Of a stretch of DNA of 64,000 nt, positions 39,988 to 52,400 are shown piece after piece; positions within the stretch are counted from its first letter, which is position 1; every line of letters begins with the position of its first letter. The notes under the pieces were generated by a model. That model was not told where the DNA came from, did no database searches, and saw only the letters and a list, made by a program, of their open reading frames with translations. Source of the DNA: Coprinus comatus (taxonomy: Eukaryota > Basidiomycota > Agaricomycetes > Agaricales > Agaricaceae); contig JAWPGT010000005.1 in assembly GCA_034638255.1 (NCBI GenBank), positions 124,001 to 188,000 on the forward strand, in the 5' to 3' direction. Both the position numbers and the translations under genes were made by a program.

Positions 39988-40881
39988 TCACACGAATCCC
40001 TTTCCTCCCCGCTTCGCATCGATCTTCTTGAACCGCTCATCCTCGTGTCTCTGTACTCAAACATGAGTGTTTCATAGTTCTGACCGAGGTTGGAAATGGA
40101 ATACTAACCTTCTTGATCACACACAAAGTGGCCAACAGGAGACATATTACAATTGCCATGAAACCATAGACAGTCCTAAAGAGACGTTGAGATCAAAAGC
40201 CTTGGAAACAAGGATTAAACGCACGTAAAGATATTGTTCAGAGTCTTATCAGCAAACCTGGTAATGGGCTGGACGCAGAAGTTGGATTCTATGGTATCAT
40301 TCAAACCCCTAACAAAGGTTTCATTGCTGCAAAAGTTGTTAGGACTGATCTCTGCTGTGTCATTTGCAAAGAAATATCCACAACATTTGAGCTGTTTACG
40401 TATGAGCAAAGTGAATGGCTTGAGTGTAATAACATAGATACCTGGTCTTGCAGAGCTAGGCGAATGTCGGGGGTAGTAGCAATCCATAGCTCATGGAAGT
40501 TTGCTCGCTCCCGAAGGGTAAAGAACCAGACGAATGAACCGATGACGATGATGGCAATGCCATCGAGCATGAGGACCCAATTGGTGATGACGAGACCCAG
40601 GGTGATATGGTTACGTTGTACTACACCGGCAATCGATATAACAAACGTTATGACCAGCATGATACCCAAAATCAAACCAGCTATTGTTCATATGAGAAGC
40701 CTGCGCATGGTAGAAAACATAAAGGCGTAAACGTACCGGTAAGATCTGAAGCGGACAGAACCATGTTCATCAGAGGGTCCTTCTTTCTCCATACAATGGA
40801 AAGTGCAATGGATACTGCTCCAGCGACGAGCAGCAAGAAATCGACAACGGCCCAAACTCCCATGAGTTTTCTAGAGACCAT
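39988..40881 (-). CDS. Tetraspanin
   Basis: Four-span membrane protein that organises membrane microdomains; fungal tetraspanins (Pls1, Tsp2) matter for polarised growth and host entry. Start at 40881 (MVSRKLMGVWAVVDFLLLVA, TM1). TM2 is ILGIMLVITFVISIAGVV and TM3 is NWVLMLDGIAIIVIGSFVWF. The large extracellular loop carries the diagnostic CCG (LKCCGYFFANDTAEISPNNF) and two further cysteines (NNFCSNETF, ESNFCVQP), enough for two disulfides. TM4 follows (TVYGFMAIVICLLLATLCVI) and a basic tail RHEDERFKKIDAKRGGKGFV ends at 39988. Three or four introns. The CCG motif makes the family secure; the subtype is inferred from its basidiomycete setting. Confidence 0.88.
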
Positions 40882-41586
40882 ATTGTATTATTAAGTAAGG
40901 GGTGGAAAGTGTGTGTTTTGAAGGGTGGATGAAGAAGTCGGTGCAAGCAGGGGATCTCTCTTCCAGAGTAGAGTAGTCGATAGTGATACAGAGGTGGCTG
41001 TAAGAACCTTAAACAGTAGTGCAGACCAGCAAGAGGCGGACAAAAGAAGTAGAACAGAAAAAGAAAGGACGTTCAACGTCTGCGCAGTACGCAAGGCTTG
41101 GAGAACTGAAAAGAAAAGAAAAAGAAAAAAGGGTAAGTGGAAGAACGAAAGAAAGAGAGGTGATGAACTATATGCCTACCAACGGTTAACACGGTGAAGA
41201 GAGATCCGAGAGGGGATGATGGACAGGGAGTGTGAGGAGATGATTGTACTGTCCATCATTGTTCTTGCCAACTTGTCGATTGTCGCTATGGCCACCACGT
41301 GTCTGGCCGTTCTGGAGCTTCACTCTGCTTCTTATTCGTATATTATTAATACATCTTTTTTTAATATTTTACGCCGTACACAGACCGAGTCAACCAGTGC
41401 TGTTCGGCCAATGTCAGTCCCATGCATCGCCTCGGATCGAGTCAGCGACGTATCATTCGTGACACGTCACGTCGATATAAGCCGTTCGCATCTCCGCTCT
41501 CAACGCTTCTTCACTCTACTACTACTTTTTTACTCTTCTACCTCTCCCCATAGACTTTTCTCTATCTATCTATTCACTTGACAATT
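40882..41586. promoter_or_regulatory. 705-bp divergent promoter region, tetraspanin / MBF1
   Basis: Tetraspanin side: a long purine tract on the plus strand (about 41105-41160), i.e. a pyrimidine tract for the leftward promoter. MBF1 side: CACGTG at 41296-41301, CCAAT at 41408-41412, a CRE-like gacacgtcacgtc at 41461-41473, TATA-like atataag at 41475-41481, and a CT-rich stretch (41490-41577) just before the ATG. This layout fits a strongly expressed fungal gene. Factor binding is inferred only from the motifs. Confidence 0.5.
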
Positions 41587-42290
41587 ATGAGCGACTGGGA
41601 CAGCAAAACAGTCATTGGCTTCAAGAAGCACACACCCAAGGTCGCTAGGAAGGATACCGATATCAATGGTAAGTACTTCGATACCCGTCATTTTAACCTA
41701 TATTCTTATGTGCTTCTTTCCATAGCTGTATGTTAGAGTACTCCCGTCACCCGTTCGCGTATTGACTATTTCATAGGCCCGTAGAGTTGGCGCAGTCGTC
41801 TCCGTTGATAAGAAAGTGACCGGCGGAAGCAACAAAGCCCACCAAGGTACGTAATTTCATTCCACACATTATCATGCTGTTTATCGTCCAACAGGCACCG
41901 ACCATCAGCGTATTGCCAAGCTTGACCGTGAAAACGAGGTTGCTCCTCCACCAAAGATTTCTGCTTCCGTTGGACGAGTAAGTTTTGATGACAAATCTAC
42001 CCTTGAGATGACTCGACCAATTTCTACTCCACAGGCAATCATGGACGCACGACAGGAACTCCAGCTCTCTCAGAAGGATCTTGCCCAAAAGATTAATGAG
42101 AAACCCTCCATCTTGCAGGATTACGAGTCCGGAAGAGCCATTCCCAATCCCCAGATCCTCGGCAAGCTCGAGAGGATTCTCAAGATTAAACTCAGGGGTG
42201 AGTAGCCTGATCACTCCTTGCTGCATCCTCGTGTTGATATCCTCGCCAGGTTCAGATATTGGGAAGAAACTGGAGGGGCCAAAGAAATAG
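41587..42290 (+). CDS. MBF1: Multiprotein bridging factor 1
   Basis: Conserved coactivator that links bZIP activators (Gcn4-type) to TBP and also acts on stalled ribosomes. It starts at 41587 ([20 protein letters not shown]) with the MBF1 N-terminal domain ([20 protein letters not shown], then [19 protein letters not shown]), followed by a Cro/C1-type helix-turn-helix: [40 protein letters not shown] and [15 protein letters not shown] final exon adds [12 protein letters not shown] with stop at 42290. About 150 residues and five or six exons for a very small gene. Intact in every conserved block. Convergent with gamma-tubulin. Confidence 0.95.
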
Positions 42291-42434
42291 ATTTTTTGTC
42301 CTCTCCACCCCATCGAGTCAGCTTTTGTGAGATCCGCTATCGTTTTTTCGCCATGTTTTTAGATATACCATTGCATAAGCTGTCATGAAATGATACTATA
42401 GTCTTACATTTTCCTCTGTACAAGATCTGACCAA

Positions 42435-44374
42435 CTAAGATGTTGCTTCCCCTTCTGCACCACCCTGAAAAAACGAGTATAATAAATATACTTTCTCGTC
42501 GCATTTGGCAAGAGAATACCTACATATGAGATATAGTCCGCGCTTTCGCAAGCTTTATACTCTTTCAAGAGCTCTTCACATGTTGCACTGCACCAGATGT
42601 TAAACCTGCAATTTGAAGATAAAACAACCCAAACGTACCGTGCATCATCAAATTCTTCCAACCCATTCTCAAAGATTTTCTGCTTTCGATATTGATCAAT
42701 GAAAGCATTCTTCTTCTTCAATTTGTCATATTGATCTAGCATCCGCTTAAACAACTGGTTTGAATCAAATCAATCAGTACCACAGACTACAGTGTAAATT
42801 GATATTCCAAAAATTCCTCAAACTTACAGACGCAATACTAGTGTGATTTGCCAACATCAAACCACTAACTCTATGACTTGTTGTAATATAAGGTGACCTG
42901 CGTGTCAACGCAACCTGAATCGATGCTGGTCCCCATGGGATGAAGTTCGCGAGTTGTCGTTCTCGGATGCGAAGTAATGATTGATGCACCTATAAATAAA
43001 AGATACAATGAAAAATACATATGAGATTGATTGTTGACTTGTAAAAGAGAGAAATGCTGGCTAACGTCCGTAGGATCAACATCACCCTGAATGATATTCA
43101 AGATGGAGATGTAGCAAGCCGTTTTGCTAGGTGTTGTCGAGACCATTCTATTTTTCGGTTGTAATAACCTACGCATAACGTCAAGCACTGTTGTTCTCCT
43201 TATAGGTTTGGCCTAGAATCACATACACATAGATCAGCAGAATATCCTGATATAAAACAAAAGGGATACCAACTTTGTCTATTTGGTCGCTTGTGAAAGG
43301 TGTATAAGAAGTCATTAAGAAGTGGCAACGGGGAGTCGGGATTAGTGAAGCGATGATTCCAACCAAGTCGTTGTTCATATATCCTGGATACCGTAGTGTC
43401 TGTGTACTGGCAGCCATGACAGTTGCGACCTATTTCAGACAATCACCATATAAACATTCTTTCATGGGAAATTAAACAAAGTAAAAAGCACCGACCAATT
43501 GATTTGTCTGATCAAAAGAAGGCGTCTGTATATGCAGTCTATCCGCTGAGATTTTGGCCAATGCTCCATTATCCAAGACAACAACGGAATCCGCATGATT
43601 TACTAATCTCTTCAGCGTCAGTAATGAGTTGTAAGGCTGCACCACGACATCTCCCTCATTCGCATTAGGGAAGACACTATATGTCTGTATTAGTTTCTTA
43701 GGAAACTTGTCGTTCAGCCGTTCCAGGAGGAAAGAACCAAGACCAGACCCTGTACCACCTGCTATTGAATGCATTGCCATGAACCCCTATTAATCCCATT
43801 CATAAGATTACCCAAGTACAAGAAAGAGAATTGTAATGAGAGATGTACCTCAAGTGAATCACTGCCTTCAGCCTCACGATCAATCATTTCCATTATCTCC
43901 TCGTATATTCTCTCTCCTTCAGAATATCCTTGTGCCCAATTATTTCCAGCACCTCCTCCCTGTTCAGACTGATATATATTCTCAGGGTTATAGAGATTCG
44001 CATAGGGTGATGAAAGTATGTTATTGATGACCTAGATAAACAGAAACCTTCGAATCAAAACTGCTTGGTACCAACACCATATACGCACTCGAGGTTCCAG
44101 ATCCACTAAGATAGCTCTCGGAATATAATGTTCATCATCTGCCTGATAAAAAAACACATCTTTCCTATCACCTCCTTCAGTTGCCCATTCCTCAAGTATA
44201 CCTTCTTTACTGATCCCATGTTCTGTACAAAGGCGCTGCCAGAACACAGACCCCACTTAGGCACCAATATAAACATCTCTATCAGCATGGTCTTTGGATT
44301 TCTGTGTATACAAAAGCTGGCGCACTCTGATTTCCACATTGCCCTAGCTGTACTGTCACTATTTCCCTGGGCAT
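42435..44374 (-). CDS. TUB4: Gamma-tubulin
   Basis: Nucleates microtubules at the spindle pole body. Start at 44374 ([16 protein letters not shown]), then a 5' splice to [14 protein letters not shown]; the codon made at this junction reads Met where most tubulins have Ile in QIG. The nucleotide-binding loop is [18 protein letters not shown], followed by [72 protein letters not shown] and the C-terminal helices [20 protein letters not shown] and [20 protein letters not shown]. It ends [14 protein letters not shown] at 42435. The AGGTGSG form, in place of GGGTGSG, and the C-terminus identify gamma rather than alpha or beta. About eight introns. Confidence 0.93.
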
Positions 44375-44534
44375 GAGGAGATGCGATAGAGTAGTATAGG
44401 TTCAAGTAACGCGTTCTGTCACACTCACGCGTATATTATATACACACGATTATTTTTGGTTTTTCGTATTGTACCTCATCCACACAAATACATATTGTAT
44501 CACAACCACCTTTGTTAGCTATTTGTTTTTGAGT

Positions 44535-46928
44535 TTATAGAATATAGTATACAGAAAAAATGGTTGAAACTGCAACAATCGACAACAATGATGATGGCCC
44601 CGTGAACGAAACCGAGGAATACAATGTTGTCGCTTTGCCACCTTTGGAGGCTGTCTCCGCTAAAATAGAACCACAAAGCCCCGAACCGTCGAGAGAATCA
44701 CTAGGAACAAGAATGACGGGAACGCCGCCTTTCGTATATTCTACACCAACATACCCTTTAGATCCTACCACCCACTGTTGGCAGGTGAGAATACTAATTT
44801 GCAGTTGGTTAGGTAAAATTGCCTTCTTTTAGTGAATACTCACTTGGTCAGCGCGGAACTGGCTTCGAAAGGAGATGCAACTGCAATATGTGTTCCGTTC
44901 CTGGGCTGCGAGAAAGTTCATCATTAACATAGAGGCAAAGATTTTGGTCCGAAGTTATTACGAACAGGAGAGCCTATATTGGTGGCAATCGAAATCACAT
45001 GTCCCTTCATCACAGCTATTCCGTATGGACTCGTCGTAATAATGTTGGTTTCTTGCTTCAGCCAATCAGTCGAATTAATGAGGAAGTTGCGGAACTATAA
45101 ATGCTAGTTGTCAGCTACACTTGTGTGCTGCTTAAAATGCTCTAGTTATTCACCTGATTCAGCGTCTTGATGAGATTGTATGCATCAGACTCCTTATAGT
45201 TTGATATCCACAACGGCTCTCGATTGAACTAGAAAGTAGACCATTATTGAAAATCATTGTGGGTTCGAAGTTCACTTACTGGATCAGCATTTCCTGAGAA
45301 ACTCTGCTCCTGTCCATAGTATACAATGGGGATGCCATCCGTCATAAAGTTCAACACCATGGCATTACTCGATCACAGGGTCAGAGTCCGATGTTAATAC
45401 CGGATCAAATAAAACAACACACTATAAACTCTGGGGGTCAACTGATTTGTTGTTCCACCTTGTAACATCTTGATTTTCAAGGAAATTCCCAAGTAAACCA
45501 GTATCCTAAAGTTGTTTGAGATTGTAGTCACATGTATGTGTAATTTTAACCTACCTTGAATATTTGTTTTGAGTTCTCCATGACATTAGCTAATGTGGTG
45601 ATATTCTGAGGACCAGGAATAGCAAATGCTTCCAGCAAGGCAGCATACATAGGGAAGTTGAGAACAGAATCAAGTGCCTGGGATCCTTGGTACTGTGCCA
45701 CGGGGCTAAAAATAGCGTATGCACATTATTTTGTAAAGGAATTACTGCAAGATTGCTTGAATCATACCCGATATCTAGTCCACCGTAGACTTCTCCCATG
45801 CAAAATACGCCGGCGCTACTACAAAATTGTGGCCAAAATTCCACCTGCACATGTCTGTACGAAGTTAGCTTGTACGCTAATAAGATATGAAAAAGTTGAC
45901 CATACTTAGCAGCTAAAAATGTGCCGGTTTTGAGTTTAATGATTGTAACATAGAAGCATGACGAGTGAACTTCAAACATACCATCAATTCGAAGGCCGTC
46001 AATTTGGTATTCCAAAACGAGATTCTGGATCCATTCTTTGTACTTCTCAATGACAATTGGATTGGTGGTGTCGATGTCTGGCAGCGGCACTTTCTCGTCA
46101 CCCATCCAGCAGTTTTGCTCACTCGTCGCGTTACCCCAATCGACGGGACAGTAGGAATGGTATAATGTCTTGTACGCAATCTTCAGTTGTGGATGATAGG
46201 GCCAAATATATCACGTACCGGTTCTTTGAAAAAATACTTGGAATAGTCGGGAGTGGTCGAGGTGGCCATTACATTGTTAACAACAATATCAATCATGATG
46301 TACCTAGGAAGAGAACGGTTGAGAATGTAGATGTCTTTTACTTTCTTAGAATATTAACATGTCTCGACGATGTAGCTCCGTAATCAATGCCTTGAGGTCT
46401 TCCGCAGTGCCGAAGCGATTATTGAGTTTACTGACATCCGCAATCCAATAACCATGGTACGGGTCACCGTATGCCGAGCGCGGTCCTTCGTAGTTTTGGC
46501 TGATTGGGCTGATCCAAACTTGGGAAAAAAGCGCCGTTAGTCTTGTCGGTTAGGGTATTCAGGACAGGAGAGGTGCATACTAGCAGTAAATCCCGCATTT
46601 TGAATATAATCCAAGTTGTCTCGGATCCTGGCAAGGCATGAGGAGAGGAGAGGGATGCAGGGATATTTTGCACCTACGCATTCCAAGTGCCTCCACAGAA
46701 AGACTGTTTTGCGGGGTCGCAATCGTTGTGGTTGGCACCTTCTGGCAAGGCAAACCGGTCAGTAATCAACCTGAGTATGTGATTTATTAACGTGAAGAAG
46801 CGGCAAACTTCGCAAGACTGTGCCTACTGGTATATAGAACGGCCACGCCATTGTCCCGCGGTTGCAGCGTTGGAAAGACGAAGGGCTGCGAAGAAAGATA
46901 GGAAATGGACAAGAGAAGATAATAACAT
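44535..46928 (-). CDS. GPI-anchored GH13 protein, AgtA-like alpha-glucanotransferase
   Basis: GH13 enzyme of the fungal alpha-amylase group. The start at 46928 gives a signal peptide (MLLSSLVHFLSFFAALRLSN). The catalytic domain follows: LITDRFALPEGANHNDCD, YHGYWIADVSKLNNRFG and region I YIMIDIVVNNV. The nucleophile motif is GLRIDAAKHVQVEFW and the acid/base Glu is in FCMGEVYGG. Region IV reads FLENQDVTRW. Both His residues that bind substrate in Taka-amylase (regions I and IV) are replaced, by Asn and Gln, while the catalytic Asp-Glu-Asp are kept. The C-terminus is a hydrophobic GPI signal (GPSSLLSIVAVSTIFSVYYI). Known GPI-anchored AgtA/AgtB enzymes of Aspergillus lack the same histidines and remodel cell-wall alpha-glucan, so I infer glucanotransferase rather than amylase activity. 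About 12 introns. Confidence 0.85.
45906..45912 (-). other. 7-nt microexon in the GH13 catalytic motif
   Basis: On the minus strand the order is ...cgaattgatg | gtatgt...tttttag | ctgctaa | gtatgg...cgtacag | acatgtgcag.... Joining gat-g, ctgctaa and a-cat gives RIDAAKHV, exactly the GH13 nucleophile motif, with canonical GT-AG at all four sites. No other join restores this motif. Confidence 0.85.
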
Positions 46929-47248
46929 TAGGAAGAAGGAAGGAGTGAACGAGCAGGGGTTGTAGTGGTAAAGAACGGCAGGCTCGAATGAACGGCGACC
47001 ACGCGGGGCGAGACGGTGAGATGAAGGCTAAACAATGAACCACCTGGTATCTTGTTCCATTTGCCTCCTTAGTCTTAGCTGTCCACTCCTTCCTTCCTCC
47101 GCCTTCTAACCAACTTAATATATTGCTCTGACTTATTTAACGCCAACCCTGACGCCAACCTAATCTTAGATTTCGGCATCCTCCGGCCCCCCTCCACTGC
47201 CACGCGCTTTACGAACCAGTTTGGACCTGTCCTCTACCATCCGCAGAA
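46929..47248. promoter_or_regulatory. 320-bp divergent promoter region, GH13 enzyme / MFS transporter
   Basis: Shared upstream region of two carbohydrate-related genes. The left part is purine-rich on the plus strand. A taatatatt stretch (about 47119-47127) and ttatttaa (about 47133-47140) precede the transporter ATG by about 110-130 bp. Shared control is inference from the arrangement. Confidence 0.4.
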
Positions 47249-49177
47249 ATGACTCTCAAGAGCACTGGCGCGTCCTTCACAGCGTACGGCTGGCTCGTGT
47301 GTCTGTGGGTCCTTGTAATACCCTTCCAGGTACTTTCCAACACATGAACTTTTGGTCTTCCATACCTTCTAAACTCTGAGCAAGTATGGCTATCATATAT
47401 CCGCCTTGAATCAAATCAAAGCCGTCTTAACATGCGAGGTCACTGAGAACCTCTTCCTCGACAACGCTACATCTCTGCCAACATGCATTCCAATGTCCAA
47501 TTTCGTCTTCTCTTTTGTTACAGCAATCTTCACAGTTGGCGGTCTGGCCGGCAGTCTTGCAGCCAACATAATCATGGACCGCTGGGGACGCAAGATGGCA
47601 GCCAATACCACCGCACTTTTGCTAGCAAGTGGTGCTGGATTAATGGGTATCAGTTCTACCGTGACATCGTTGAGTTTTGGAAGGTGGAGACCATTCTTGG
47701 CTGCCTGGATGACAGTATCAAATATACACTTTCAGATTCCTTGTTGGTGTCGGATCAGGTATTGGTATTTGTCTCGGCCCAATTTTTGTTGCAGAAATCG
47801 CCCCGTCCAGAATCAGTGGAAATATTGGTGTGTAAAACATGTTATGCACAGGGGGTTTCCTTTAATCAATATGACAGGCGTTCTGACACAGTTTGGAATC
47901 GTCCTTGGTATTATGTTCACCCAAATTATTGGCTTCCGTTTTGCAACTCCAAGCGAATGGCGACTGGTTCTATACTTATCTTCATTCATTGCTTTAGTCC
48001 AATTCTTGACTGGTTACTTGGTCGTCGAATCACCCATATGGTTAGGTAACCACAATCGGGCTGAAGAGAGGCAAACTGTTTCTAAGCGTTTATGGGGCGC
48101 ACATTATGACCGTGTTGCATGTAGGTCGTTCCTGTCACAGGTACGGGTCAGTCTAACTTTAGTATCGTCAGCCCCAGCTCCTGATGATGAAGATCCTCTA
48201 CTTGATGAGCTTGAAGCTCGGCGTGCGGGAACTCAGGATACCACTACCACTATAATTCAACTTCTCTCAGCACCCGATCTACGTAAACCCCTGATGGTTG
48301 TCTGTTTTGCTATGCTGTCTCAGCAAGTGTCAGGTAGGGGTTGGATATATCGTCTCGATTCTGTTCTAACGTAACATAATTAGGTATCAATGCAGGTTGG
48401 TTGTTTACTATCTATATCACTCTACCCTTAAAATTTAATAAATCTAGTCCTCTACTATAGCAATGAGATTCTGTCCAAGTCTCTCCCTGAATGGGGTCCC
48501 TACGTCTCCCTCGGGATCACCATAGTAAATGTCATCATGACATTCCCTCCTATCATTCTAATAGAGGTAAGTATACACCTTCCATACAAGTTTTCTTGAT
48601 ACCGTTGATGATGTCACATTATTAGCGTGTTGGGAGAAAATCTCTCCTGACAATATCAACATTCGGCGCGTTATTCTCCTTAACAGCCATTGGTTATGGT
48701 CTCAATTCAGGCTTCTCAACACTTGCCAGCATTGCTACGTTGATATTTGTCATGTATTACCAGTCATGCCTGCCTCTTGTCTTCCCACTAATTTTGTCAT
48801 GTCTGTGCAGGTCTTTCGCCGTTGGTCTGGGCCCTATCCCATTTGTTATGATTCCAGAGGTTTCCCCACCTCATGTAAGTGCACCAAATTGTAACTCGAT
48901 TTCGATAACCTAATCTGGCTTATGTAGGCTGTCTCTGCATTATCATCCATGGCACTCTCGTTCAATTGTAAGTTTCCTGGGTAATGCTACATATAACACC
49001 ATCACTCAATATATTACTTATACAGGGGTTGCTAATTTCCTTGTTGGTCTTGTATTCCTCCCTCTCCGTAGCTTGCTCTCTGGAGGTGATGCATTCAAGG
49101 AGGGTCGTGTATTTTATGTGTTCGTAGCTGTGCTATTCTCTTCAACGTTCGTGTTATCAAGAGTATATCGTGGGTAG
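47249..49177 (+). CDS. MFS sugar-transporter-family protein (GLUT/Vps73-like)
   Basis: Twelve-span major facilitator of the sugar-porter family. It starts at 47249 (MTLKSTGASFTAYGWLVCLW, TM1) and splices to YGYHISALNQIKAVLTCE, typical of the GLUT-like fungal group that includes Vps73 and YBR241C. Signature motifs: IIMDRWGRKMAAN (loop 2-3), then GVGSGIGICLGPIFVAEIAP around 47745-47800, and VVESPIWLG after TM6, where Arg of PESPRW is Ile. A central loop with DDEDPLLDELEARRAG follows, then the C-terminal half (QQVSGINAG; SLTAIGYGLNSGFSTLA; FAVGLGPIPFVMIPE; LVGLVFLPLRSLLSGGDAF). Ends SRVYRG at 49177. About eight introns. Substrate and location (plasma membrane or vacuole) are open. Confidence 0.83.
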
Positions 49178-49462
49178 TAGTTATGGGCACTGTCTGTACT
49201 CTTCTATAACACTTTGGAAATATGACGCTGAGTCATCTGTTTGGGAGACGACGAAATATTTGAAGCGGAGCTTTAATACGTCAGTGCCAAGAGCACGCTG
49301 TGTTTGAATGGACTTACTGCCACTCTGCACATTGACTGATCGTGTTGGAGGCGGTCTACGCCTTCCCTTTGCTAATTAACCCTCGAAACAATATTCAAAA
49401 CGGCTACCGGACCTGGAAGCGTTGCGCGGCGTTCGGTGACCCCCTCCAGGTCGTCGTCCCAT

Positions 49463-52400
49463 ATGGACAACCCGCCAACTACAAATATCCATACTATAGT
49501 CAAAGCACAAATTGTTTTCTTGCTCTCGACGCTCACAGAAGAGAACTTCGAGAGGAATCAGTCTGAAATTCGCTCAGTATGTGTAATCCCATCTAAAATT
49601 TCGATAAATCTAGTTCTAAACTATCCGTGTCACTTCCAGCTTTCAGAACAACACGGCGCAGAGACCTATCTACATTTCATCCGACGCCTCATCGTCCACT
49701 CCCAACAACGCCTCACCTCCTCGACTTCATCCTTTGGAGTAACAGACGCACTCACTTTCCGGCTTCTTGTCTCAGAAACACAACGCATTGCTAGAGACCC
49801 GATTCTTGCAGACCGTTTTCGGGACGCAATTGACAAAGGGGAAGGCGACGTTTTCCGCAATTTTGACCTCACTCGATTTGTGGATCGCGTAGGACTGCGC
49901 CCTTTGGAGCGTTTTATACTCGCATCGGCCTTCCTATCAACTCCCACCCGAAAAGAACTTGCCAACCAAGCTTCAAATATAATCCGCCTTGAGTTCGAGA
50001 ACGCTGCATTATCCCTCTGCCACTCCCCCTGTTTTGAAAACGCGGATTTAAGTCTCACACAAGTCGCCAAAATAATGACCAATGTACTATCTGACACGCC
50101 AACTGATGCTAGTGTCCTGGATTCTCAACAACGACAAGCGCTTATAATGGCTGCACAAACCAAGTACGGAAAAGATGCTGTAGCACCGATCCTTCGACGC
50201 ATTTTCTCGCACTTCAGGTTCGTATCCCCTGTCTATCTTTTTTTGTACCATGGTCCTCATTTAAGTGTTAGTTTGGCCCCTGGCACATCACTCGTTCAAC
50301 TTCTCATCCAATTGGGACCCGACATTACTAGCGATCCCGAGCTCGTGCGTGCCTTGTTGGAACGTTTTGGCATCACAGAGCAAAATCCACCACGAGACGC
50401 CCAAGCCATTGAAATTATTTCGACTTTAGGAAGGTTGGCTGTGGAGGGGACACCGTTGTGTGATGTTGGAGCATTAGTCCACACTCTCGAAAGTTTCGTG
50501 AGTCTAAAACATATCTTTATGTATACATTTTACTCAAGCTTCCGTGCCAGCACGTCAAATTGAACTGGCCAAGCGTCATAAAATCATTCGACTGGCCAGA
50601 TCGCCATGGAGTAGATACCGCGACATTGAAGTTAATAATTTCCATCCTTCTCAATGCTCCTCGGGATGTGGAACCGCACGCTGTGGCTGGTTTTTGGGAA
50701 ATTTGGAACAACCCCCTCTACCAGCTACGACTTCTTGATGCTTTGTTATCGTTGCCTTCGGACACTTTCAGTTTTGTATCATTGCCAGGCCGCAGGATTG
50801 TAACTGTTGATGACGTCAATATTGCGAGCCCAACCATTCGAGCGCTCGCAGCTAATGTTCAAAGCCATACTTGGAATTCGCTTGAATTATTCCAAGTATT
50901 GGTGCGCCTAGCGGGATCAGATTCTGTAGAGATTCGTGCTTGTGTTCGTGAAATGCTTGATAAAGCCATCAAGATCAGTGCAGAACTTGTTCACATGGGA
51001 TTACTCCAAGTTCCAGTAAGTTCTACTAACCTATGTGCAATACCTCCGTATAACGATAGCTTACCTATTACTAGGACCCGAAGTGGAATGATATCCGACA
51101 TGAATATTCCCGGAAGCTGCTCGCTATGTTCCTCGCTGGTCATCCAAATCATCAGCTTGTCTTCATGAGAATCTGGCAAATTGATCCAAATTACCTTTTA
51201 ACTGCCTTCCGTGACTTCTACGACGAGAATAATCTGAATATTAGTCGTATCCTTGACGTTGCCCAGGACCTGAAAGTGAGTTTTATGTAGCTGTTTTAAG
51301 AACTCGTTTGATCGTTACCAAGTCTCTGCAGATCCTTGAGTCCCTTTTGGAGGTTCGACCTTTCACGTTTGCCCTTGACGTTGCTGCACTAGCATCTCGT
51401 CGTGAATACTTGAACCTCGATAAGTGGTTACAAGACCATGTTAATCGCTATCGGGGAGAATTTCTTCATTCCGTTATCACGTTTTTAGAGGCGAAGATGG
51501 AAAGCGAAAAAGCATGTCGTTTGTCAGAAACTCCAATCAAGAGTAGGACTCTGGCCCTCCATGTAAACGTTGTTACCATCATGCTTCGGGTTTTGCGAAG
51601 CAGGTCAGTTATTTAACCTTCCTTCGCTACAGTCATAATTTAACCATTCTTCAACAGCACCGAACATATGCAGGAAGGTGATGTCGATGCCTGCCTTGAA
51701 ATTCGTAACACTTGCCTTCAACTACATCCGCGCCTAATGAACCTAACTCCTGGCAATGATGCTGAACCCGGCTTTTCTGTTATGAACTATCCAGCAGACA
51801 TTGAAGCTGAGGTCGACAGTGTTTACAAACAAATGTACGATCAGGCGACTTCCATCGACGACGTCATTGCAATGCTCCAGCGCTTCAAGACTTCTAGTAG
51901 CCCCCGGGACCACGAACTCTTCTCTTGCATGCTCCACTTTCTTTTTGATGAATACCGATACTTCCAGTCCGACTACCCTGTCCGCGAGTTAGCTATGACC
52001 GGCTATCTTTTTGGATCCCTTATTCGACATGAACTCATTGACTACATCCCCCTAGGCATCGCTATCCGTTACATCCTAGATGCTCTCAATTGCCCTCCCC
52101 ATACCAACCTGTTTAAATTTGGTTTGCAAGCCTTGTCCCGTTTCGAGTTCCGTTTAGTGGAATGGAGACCGTTGTGTGAGGCTTTGCTCCAAATCCCTCA
52201 CCTTGTAGACACTCGTCCAGACCTTGTGGCCAATATTCAGCATATCCTAGCCACAGGCAGTACTACTGACGGTGCTGATTTACAGGCTATGTCTTTGGGA
52301 CTAGGGGGTGGACAATCGGAGCACATTCCTGTGTTCACCGCCATTCAACCCGACGATATTGATATTGACGAGGAAATTGAAACCCCTCCTGAAGAACTCT

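Noticed and set aside
49666..50097. 143-residue minus-strand ORF inside NOT1
   Set aside because: It overlaps strongly conserved NOT1 coding sequence and shows no domain pattern of its own.
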